DNA of 64,000 nt from Lepidodermella squamata (lineage: Eukaryota; Gastrotricha): the NCBI GenBank assembly GCA_047495785.1, contig JBLDXI010000064.1, forward strand, positions 620,001 to 684,000, in the 5' to 3' direction. Both the position numbers and the translations under genes were made by a program. Positions 56,523 to 64,000 of this stretch are shown in pieces (within the stretch, counting starts at the first letter, position 1; each line of letters begins with the position of its first letter). The notes under the pieces were generated by a model, which worked only from the letters and a program-made list of their open reading frames with translations, searched no databases and had not been told where the DNA came from.

Positions 56523-59005
56523 TTAACCTGCTCCTCGCGATCGCAGAAGACCGGCCGTAGCGGAGTCGTAGCCAAACATGCGAACCGCCAAATCAAGCGC
56601 AGTCTTGCCATCCTTGTTTCTTATATCCCTGTTTGCACCTCTATCAAGCAGCAGTCTCACAACAGGGACAAACCCTTGGGCGGCCGTCAACGTCAACGCC
56701 GTTTCGCCATCGTTATCCTTCGCGTCGATGGTAGCGTTGCGATCTAGCAACAGTTGAAGTACTTCGAGGCGCCCCATCCTAGCCGCAATTATCAACGCAG
56801 TCTTCCCATCTTCACCCCTTGCCTCGATGGCGGCATGGTGATCCAGCAACAGACGAGCTACTTCGACATTCCCACTCCAGGCCGCCCCCATCAAAGCCGT
56901 CATCCCATCCCAACCCTTGGCCTCGACAGAAGCGTTGCGATCCAGCAACAGTCCAACAATTTCGGGGTGGCCAACTGCACACATTAACGCCGTACTGCCA
57001 TAATCATTCGTGGCGTCAATGGTAGCGTTTCGATCGAGCAACAGTTGAACTACTTCAACTTTCCCATAGATACCCGCTAGCATCAACGCCGTTAATCCAC
57101 CGCTATCCTTGGCCTCGATGTCAGCTTTGCGATCCAGTAACAGCCGAACCAAGTCGACATACCCATACTTTGCGGCCAACATCAATGCTGTCGTGTTATC
57201 TTTATCCCTGGCCTCGGTCGTGACGTTGCGATCCAGCAACAGTCGAGCTACTTCGACACGCCCATGCTCAGCCACTAGCAGCATCGCCTTCGATCCAATG
57301 TTACTCATTGAGGGGTTGCGATCCAGCAACAGTCGCACAACTTCGGCATGTCCCATCTCAGCGGCCTGTAGAATCGCCGTCTCGCCATTTTTACCCTTGG
57401 CGTCAATGGTAGCGTTGCGATCTAACAGCAAACGAACTGCTTCGACTCGCCCTTTATCAGCCGCCCATATCAGCGCAGTCTTCCCATCGTTATCCTTAGC
57501 CTCGATGTCAGCTCTGCGATCCAGCAGCAATCGAACTGCTTCGACTAGTCCATTCGCAGCCGCCCTGATCAACGGCGTCAAGCCATCTTTATCCCTGACC
57601 TCGAAAGCAGCGTTTCGATCAAGCAACAATCGAACTACTTCGGCGTGCCCTTTCGAAGCGCCCGAAATCGCCGCTGCCCGGCCCAGAATAGCCGATGCCT
57701 CGAAGGGAGACTTGCGATCTAGCCACAGGTCAACTACCATCTCAATATAGTTGACTCTTCCAGTCCCAGTTGCTAACATCAACGCCGTCTCGCCAGCGTT
57801 ATTCTCAGCCGCGATGGAAGCGTTGCGATCCAGCAGCAGTCGAACTGATTCGGACTGCCCCCGACTAGCCGCCCACATCAAAGCCGTCGTCCCATCGTTA
57901 TCCTTTGCCTCGATGGTGGCGTTGTGATCGAGCAGCAGTCGAACTACGTCGACTTGCTCATTCTCTGCTGCACGCATCAATGCCGTCCAACCATGTTTAG
58001 TCTCCACAGCATTCACATCAGCACCATGGTCCCGGATCAACAGTTGAGCTATTTGCACTCGGTCTGATTGCGTCCGATTAGAACACATGACACTGTGAAG
58101 CAGCGGGCTATTCGTCATATCCCGTAACAGAGAGTATTTCACCCAAGAATCGCAGAGAACCACACCTGGGTTGCGCCAGTTCGGATTGAAGTTACCGCCG
58201 GTGGCATTGTCGATCTCTGCAATCAGTTGCTTCGCCAGCGCCACGTCTTCCGCTTCGGCTGTTGCGTTCCACAGCCTCTCGTATGCTGTGCGAATCTGGA
58301 ATGCAAAACACAATGTAACAAAAGACGTTCAGATTGCACAGCAGGTGTCATCAAGATGAAGGCACAAGATGAAGGCGGGTATCATCGTCCCATAGAGTAT
58401 GGAAAATATTAATTCCTTACTCTTGCTTTCTTTTGCATAGGTGCAATGCTTTCTTTGCAATGCATTATGAAAAAGTGAATTTACGCATTTAAGCTTGAAG
58501 TAGAATTCACGCATGCACTTTTCCACGCTCGCCTTTGTTTCCTCCTCGCGGCGTATGTCTCCTTGGTTCCCCGGCAGCGTCAAAGACCGCTAAACAAAGG
58601 AATAAGTGGAAATGCTTCTGCGCCACAAAAGTAAGGTCCAGCGACGTGATTTCACTTGGTAACACTACACAAGCAGCTAACAACCCGGCCTAAACAATCT
58701 TGCATCCGTCTCGGCATCGTGAATTAGAAATGCGAACTTTGCAAAACCTTGCACAACCCGAAAACCCAATTAAAATGCTAAAAGCCGACATCGATCTGAT
58801 TGTGAATATGCAGCTGCAGCTAACAGAGGACAGAAGGTGATTCTCTTAAAACGCGAGAACCATGCTGCTATTTTGAATCGAAACTTACCAGCCAGGTTGC
58901 TTCGACTTGTTGACTGCCTGGATCGTTTGATTCTGCAGCAGCAGTGGAGATCAACGCAACCAGGCCTGATGCCAGTCCAAGAAAAGCGATTGAGAGGAGA
59001 CGCAT
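56523..59005 (-). CDS. Locus d: signal peptide plus about 16 ankyrin repeats
   Basis: Exon 1 is 59005-58889 (39 residues, MRLLSIAFLGLASGLVALIS, ending V-E-A-T-W-L). Exon 2 is 58295-56523 (591 codons). The phase-0 join gives 629 residues. Exon 2 opens I-R-T-A-Y-E-R-L-W-N-A-T, as in locus c, and has about 16 ankyrin repeats; it stops at LLRSRGAG without the terminal Cys of the other members. One repeat near 57,740 is longer and irregular (V-N-Y-I-E-M-V-V-D-L-W-L-D-R), and another near 57,300 is short. The 593-base intron holds no sushi or protease exon. If the splice is correct, this is a secreted pure ankyrin protein. Confidence 0.8.
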
Positions 59006-59039
59006 TTTGAAACTTTAACAAGAAAACTGAACTATCATC

Positions 59040-59260
59040 TAACAATTGCTTGTGTGTTACATGCTACGTGCTGTTTTTTCTCGTTCAAGTGATTTTCGTA
59101 TATTAGGTTTTAACTCGTGTTTTTTCTTGTTTTGTAATATTGATGCAATGCATGAGTAACAGCTCATTCAGAACCTTTGTACACAACTTTCCATTAAAGA
59201 AAAAGCCCACTCACAGATTGAAAATAATCCAGTTAGGAAACCTGAATAGCAAGTATGATC
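59040..59260 (-). promoter_or_regulatory. Array promoter block, locus d
   Basis: GTTCAAGTGATTTTCGTATA, AACTCGTGTTTTTTCTTG and ATGCATGAGTAACAGCTCAT lie 80-180 bases before the ATG on the minus strand and match the other array promoters, locus e most closely. Confidence 0.7.
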
Positions 59261-60194
59261 AGTCGCGAAGCAACGGCAACTCGCATAAGCTGACATATAT
59301 TTGCTCCTCTTCTCGCGATTAGGGCTACTCGGCAGGAAGTGCGGTCGAGCCAGCGTATCGTAGCTCGTCATCGAGCTGGAAACTGCATTCGAACTTATTG
59401 CGAATTTCACTCGCAGATGGAAAAGGCAGTGTGCTTTTAAAACTTAGAACGATAATCTAAAGTTTTGTCACCTTTTGTCCCTGTTAAATTCCGGATTGAA
59501 AGGAATTGTTGAGAATGGCTAGAATGCGCCGATTCTGTTGTGGGAGGGTGTCGCGGATTGCCAACCGTCATTTTCGTGCATCGAAATTCGTAAGAAAGGT
59601 TTGTCCGCACGCGGTGATTTAAAAGAGCTACTTTCGGAGATTGAGTCGGTTTTTATACCAAAATGAAATTCAGCAGATTGTCTATTGAATAGATATTAAT
59701 TTTTTTGGTGAAAAAATAATGGAAAACAGATTTATGTGCATATTTATTTTCGAGAATGGAGTGCGCGCAATGTGTAAGGCGCGCGTACAACTTTTTTGCT
59801 TTAATTTTCCCACGCGAGAACCCCATATTCAATCGAAAGAGGATTGTCTGAATTATTTTTTGATATAAAAACCGGTTACCAAGGTTGGATATTATAGGTC
59901 GGTTTTGCTGAGCAAATGAATCAGAGCTGGAAAACATGTAAAATTTCCTGCGAACCGATTTTCAAATTTCCTAGCAATTCCTAGCCAAAGCTAACTCTTT
60001 CCAAGCAAAGCTATGCACCTTCCGCAAATCTGAGGAATGATCTAAACAAATGTACCGGGCCATCAGGCTATTTACACAGAAATGCAGAATGATTGATAAG
60101 CTGGCTTGAAAATCCAACGTCAATTCATTAGGGGCATTCAGGGTACCAGCAAATCTATTCAGACGTTTGGCGAAAGGCTCTAAACGCACATCCG
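59261..60194. other. Intergenic
   Basis: Minus-strand frames of 94 and 75 codons (59,937-59,653 and 60,198-59,971) show no motif and have AT-rich, random-like composition. No feature is supported. Confidence 0.4.
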
Positions 60195-60500
60195 CCACTA
60201 ACTCGAAATTCGACCCGATAATAGGCTCGTAATATTGCGATCTTGTCGGGGATATGTCGGGGCTGATGTCAAACGGAAACCAACTATAAGAAGCTCTTCA
60301 GCCGATTCAGGAATAGACGCAGGGAAAACGGAAAGGCGATGGCAGGTGATAGGAGATCTCTAGTCAGTCACTTATTATCGAAAACGTTTGAGAAATGACA
60401 GTTTGTTTTATTCCATTCTCTAGCTTGTGAATTCTGGCCGATTTGCCTGATCGCAGGCCCAACGGCGCGAGGCGTTCATTGAACAATATGTATCGGAGCC
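60195..60500 (+). pseudogene. Truncated duplicate of the 7TM gene 5' end
   Basis: The order ACTCGAAATTCGACCCGATA, TTCAGGAATAGACGCAGGG, GTCAGTCACTT, then GTGAATTCTGGCCGATTTGC parallels 60,555-60,800 at the intact gene (ACTCGAAATTCGACCCGATA, TTCAGGAATGGACGTAGGG, GTCAGTCACTT, GTGGATTCTCGCCGATTTGC). Similarity ends after about the first 25 codons and no start codon is kept, so this is a broken tandem duplicate of promoter and N-terminus. Confidence 0.75.
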
Positions 60501-60721
60501 GACATCAGAGTGTTTCGGAATTGACGGATTGAACCCGCCTCTTTACTTCCGCCGGCAACTCGAAATTCGACCCGATATATGACGTCGAATCAAAGCTAGG
60601 AAACAGAATGGCTGAGCTCGAACGGAAGCCGGTAAAGCACCATCCACTCATTCAGGAATGGACGTAGGGCTCATGAAAAATTATTGTCAGTCACTTCAGT
60701 AGCATATAAGGCGTTCAAAAA

Positions 60722-62209
60722 ATGGCAAATATTTCCAACAGGACACTAACAGCGTCTTTGATGCCGTTTACGAGCTCGTGGATTCTCGCCGATTTGCCTG
60801 ACCGTGGCTTCAATGGCTCGAGGCCGTACTTCATCGGTTGGTTCCACGACTTGAGCACTCAATCGATCGCAGACCGGCTCCCTTACGCGCTGATTGTCGT
60901 CATAACGGCAGTTCTCGGAAGTCTGGCCAGCATCGCGAACGTCGCAATCTACCACCGCCGCAATGTTAAAAGAGACTTTTTGATGCTGAGCTCTCTCGTT
61001 GCTGTGAGAAACGTTCTGTGGTCCATCAACTGGTCTTACGCTGTTCTGGTGCCTTTGAAGACCGGCTTCTGGGAGGCAGGCTCAGCAGCTTGCTCTGCTG
61101 TTTATTGGAACACGGCTACACTGGGCGGCTTCGGCTGTTTCGCGAACATGCTCATCAGCTACGAGAGGCGACTGTGCGCATGCTCAACATCGCTATACCG
61201 CTCCAGTGCATCGAAAGTAAGTCTTTTCCTTGGTCAAGAAGCAACACATGAATCGGGATGCGACACTGTATTGACCTTAATTAAAGTCAACAGGAAAAAT
61301 GTCATCCTCTGTCTCGTCTTAGGCATAGAAAATATTCCCCCTTTGTTTTTCGACAAAATCTTACAAAAAACCCTCTAGTTAGAGCTGGCCATATGCAAAA
61401 ATTGATGCGCTGCATTCCTAGAGTAAATTTGAAAAATCTTCCTTCAACCTCCTTTGTAGGGCAGACATAACTATTGAATAACCAAACAGCCAGGAATTTC
61501 AATATATGTGATGTTTATTGAGCAGCTTCTTCTGCTAGCTGGTGGGCTCTTGTTACTGTGCGGCGGCTGTGCGGTGGTTTTCGTATTCGAGCCATACGAA
61601 GCGCTGTCCTATCAAAACCTAATCATCGATGGGATAGCGAACAACACGGCTGTGCCTCTTTGCGGGTCTTTCGAATACAAATTCATCGGCGAGGCAGATA
61701 CTGTCGTGCTGATCATGGCGTACTACCTCTTTGCAGTTCAAGCTTCGTCTATCGGCCTGGCCTACAACTATTGGTAGGTTTCGCAGTGTTGATATCAGTT
61801 TTATATCAGCCGGTTTGTAATTCCCAGGAGAATGTTTGCCCAAATCCGCGCTGTTCGCTTGAAATGGCGAGAGACGTCAACGATCGAGGAGAAGTGGCAA
61901 AAGCGCGAAGTTTTTATCGCGAAACAGTCGATCGCTGCTTTTTTGGTGTACAACGCATTCCATCTGCCATTGGCTGTTCATTTCGCCCTCCAGCTAGGTT
62001 ATGTTGATCTCGGGCCGCGATTCGCCTCTGGCAACCTCATAAAGTACGGCCACGTGTGTTTGCTGGTCGAGATGGTTGTTTCATCAGTGATCAGATCGCT
62101 GAAACTAGGATTCACCCGCAACTTGCCGTGGCTTGGCTCTTCTCGTCGCATCAAAGTCGCGCCGTCAAGTGGCAACAGCAGCAGTACTCAAACCGCGATA
62201 GTTCGGTGA
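60722..62209 (+). CDS. Seven-transmembrane receptor 1
   Basis: Exons 60722-61216, 61490-61773 and 61828-62209 give 386 residues. The N-terminus is extracellular with N-glycosylation motifs (ISNRT). Seven hydrophobic segments follow: about 60-85, 88-112, 118-145, 171-198, 230-255, 290-315 and 325-350. After TM3, S-Y-E-R-R-L-C occupies the place of the DRY motif of class A GPCRs. A basic loop (IRAVRLKWRETSTIEEKWQK) links TM5 and TM6, and a Ser/Thr-rich tail ends the protein. A duplicate gene follows at 63.5 kb, so this is an expanding receptor family, perhaps chemosensory; the ligand cannot be guessed from sequence. The intron phases give a continuous frame. Confidence 0.82.
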
Positions 62210-63251
62210 ATGATTCGATTTGATAGCCATGAAAATTCTGAATTCTATGCTGTTTAAAGTTTGAGCCGTGCAATAGAATGTAAGATAGATTTGATTGGTT
62301 GTTACAATAGCTTAAATCTTTAAAGTTTGCGTACGTATTCGATATTTCCCTACTGTCTGTTAAATAAGTACACTTTTTCTGTCATTTGACATTTCTACTC
62401 TCCTTTCAACTCTCAGTCTTGAAGAAATGACGTTTTGGGTACTGGTTGCATGAAGCAGCCTCGCTAATACAATTAGTATATATTTAGCCACTGCGAATAT
62501 TTCAGCATTTGTGCCGACAGCAAATAACTTCAAGACGAATGAATTTCAATTCCTCCCACAGAATTTTTTTAATAACCCAGTGCGGCCAAGGTAGCAGTAT
62601 TGTCGTAGCTAGATCACTAAAATTGTGGGATCACTCTGGTGTTCGCCATTGATTGAAATAAACAAAAAACGATGCATAAACCATTCGACATGCGCAACTG
62701 TGTATCGATTTTAAGTGCGTGTATACACCCTGGTTTCGGTTGACGCAGCGTAACTGTAGCGTTCAAGGTAAAACCATTGGCGGCGGCGCGATGAATTTCT
62801 CGCGTTTCGTTTCTGCTCGGCCTATAGAATCGGAATAAGGGAATACTCTATGGCTTTTGTCTTTTGTCTATTTAATAATGCAGAAAGTAACAAATATCAA
62901 ATTACTGTGAGTTATCATCCAAGTTAAAAATTCTGAGCAACAACTATTTTATGAGGTATTTATTGAGCATAGTTTTTAATGATGCATCGTCCTATTTTCC
63001 GTCAGGGCTCGCAAAATATCTTCTGGAAAACTTTCTGGAAAGTTTCCAATGCCGTCTGACTGAAAACGCGAGACTATTCGTAACGCATGTTTCAGGTTTT
63101 TGCGGAATTCGCCGTTCAAGCACTCAAAACGTTTCCGTTGATGCTTTTGCACGCAGTAATCTGAGCGTGCGAGGATATGGTTTTAGTCCCCGTTAGTGAC
63201 ATTTTCGAGTGCTTCCTGTGTTTTTACAGTTCAACAAGCGTCTCTCCAGGA
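62210..63251. other. Intergenic between 7TM genes
   Basis: No exon is supported. An 81-codon frame at 62,951-63,196 has no motif. Confidence 0.4.
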
Positions 63252-63365
63252 TCACGCGAAGTAGACGAGGAAAGCCGCTAGCGACTGCTTGGCGATGAAC
63301 AACTCTTTACGATACCACTTGTCTTCCATTGAAGTGACGCCTCGCAATCTCAAACTGTATTTCAA
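63252..63365 (-). pseudogene. Inverted fragment of a 7TM gene last exon
   Basis: The minus strand encodes L-R-L-R-G-V-T-S-M-E-D-K-W-Y-R-K-E-L-F-I-A-K-Q-S-L-A-A-F-L-V-Y and then a stop. This matches the third-loop and TM6 region of receptor 1. No neighbouring receptor exons are found on this strand, so it is a broken, inverted duplicate. Confidence 0.82.
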
Positions 63366-63467
63366 CAATCCCCCGCCTTCAACAACCGTCTCTCTATATC
63401 TATAAGTTGCAATAAACAGCAGGCGATGGATTTTGCTAGCTAGCGCCTCAATTTTCGCCACCCGAGC

Positions 63468-63947
63468 ATGTCAGTGCCGATGAATGCAAGCGTGCTGCAC
63501 GGCGGATCGTGGATAGTCACCGATCTGCCGGACCATGGGTTTGATGGACCAAGGCCGTATTTCGTGGGGTGGGCGCACGATCTTAGAACTCGGTCAATGG
63601 CAGATCGCCTGCCTTATACGATCGTAAGCGGCGTGTTATCAATTGTTGCCATTATCGCTAGCCTGGCGAATGTCGCCGTTTATTACCGGCGCAACGTAAA
63701 TCGCGACGTTTTGCTGCTGAACTGCATCGCCGCGTTGAGAAACATATGCTATGTTGCCACCTGGATGTATGCGTTGCTGGTGCTTCTGCCGACCGGCTAC
63801 TGGGAGGCGAGCGACGTCGCATGTCAGCTCACATTTTGGCTCATTGCTTTCTTTGGCAGTTACGGCATGTTTCTAAATCTGCACATCAGCTACGAGCGGC
63901 GAGTGTGCGTCACCTTGAACAGCATCCATCGATCTAGCCCTCTCAAG
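63468..63947 (+). CDS. Seven-transmembrane receptor 2, first exon (partial gene)
   Basis: Exon 1 encodes 160 residues and ends at a phase-0 GTATGA donor at the same place as receptor 1. The rest of the gene lies beyond the window. It shares with receptor 1 the W-I-x-x-D-L-P-D-x-G-F-x-G-x-R-P-Y-F N-terminal motif, the first three membrane segments and S-Y-E-R-R-V-C after TM3. A second in-frame ATG lies four codons downstream, so the start is uncertain by that much. Only the N-terminal half of the receptor can be described. Confidence 0.82.
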
Positions 63948-64000
63948 GTATGACCTACTATTAGTGAGATATGAAAGTGCGTACTCGGGATTCAGTGGGC

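Overview
This is eukaryotic, almost certainly metazoan, nuclear DNA. Genes are split by GT-AG introns, many only 50-60 bases long. Products are secreted or membrane proteins built from animal extracellular modules (PAN/apple, CTHRC1-like, trypsin, sushi), ankyrin repeats, a RING-TRAF-NHL protein and 7TM receptors. Much of the rest is LINEs, hAT transposons and small inverted-repeat elements. The compact introns would suit a small invertebrate such as a tardigrade or another ecdysozoan, but the sequence does not settle the species. All splice models below come from reading frame, splice dinucleotides and comparison of paralogs inside the window.

Layout. 0.5-7.3 kb: two tandem plus-strand paralogs coding for secreted proteins with one PAN-like domain and three copies of a module resembling the C-terminal domain of CTHRC1; a small Cys-rich secreted protein lies convergent to them. 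8.3-14.4 kb: a truncated LINE and a complete hAT transposon with five-exon transposase, 14-bp TIRs and 8-bp target duplication. 14.8-15.8 kb: two paralogous small secreted proteins. 16-28 kb: a fold-back element, a MITE, decayed LINEs and a fragment of an NHL gene. 35.8-38.3 kb: the RING-TRAF-NHL gene. 60-64 kb: a 7TM receptor cluster with two genes (one cut by the window end) and two fragments.

The most unusual system is a dispersed array of five minus-strand loci (a 21.5-18.96 kb, b 33.8-28.7 kb, e 49.6 kb, c 54.9-51.25 kb, d 59.0-56.5 kb). Each starts with a related promoter block and a related signal-peptide exon. Four end in one long exon coding for about 12-16 ankyrin repeats. Between these ends the loci differ: a and d have nothing, b has three sushi domains, c has a trypsin-like domain (catalytic His replaced by Gln) plus two sushi domains. 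Phase-0 joints at both ends keep the frame open in every version. The predicted products are secreted proteins with C-terminal ankyrin repeats and interchangeable extracellular modules.

Transposons have repeatedly hit this array. A deleted hAT element (30,827-33,253) sits inside the second sushi exon of locus b with a perfect 8-bp duplication. Locus e keeps only its promoter, signal exon and intron remnant; a 3' flank like that of d lies 10 kb away, across a three-level nest: LINE 2 (39.9-48.7 kb) interrupted by LINE 3 (42,954-48,592, 12-bp duplication), itself interrupted by a TIR element (43,866-46,219, 8-bp duplication).
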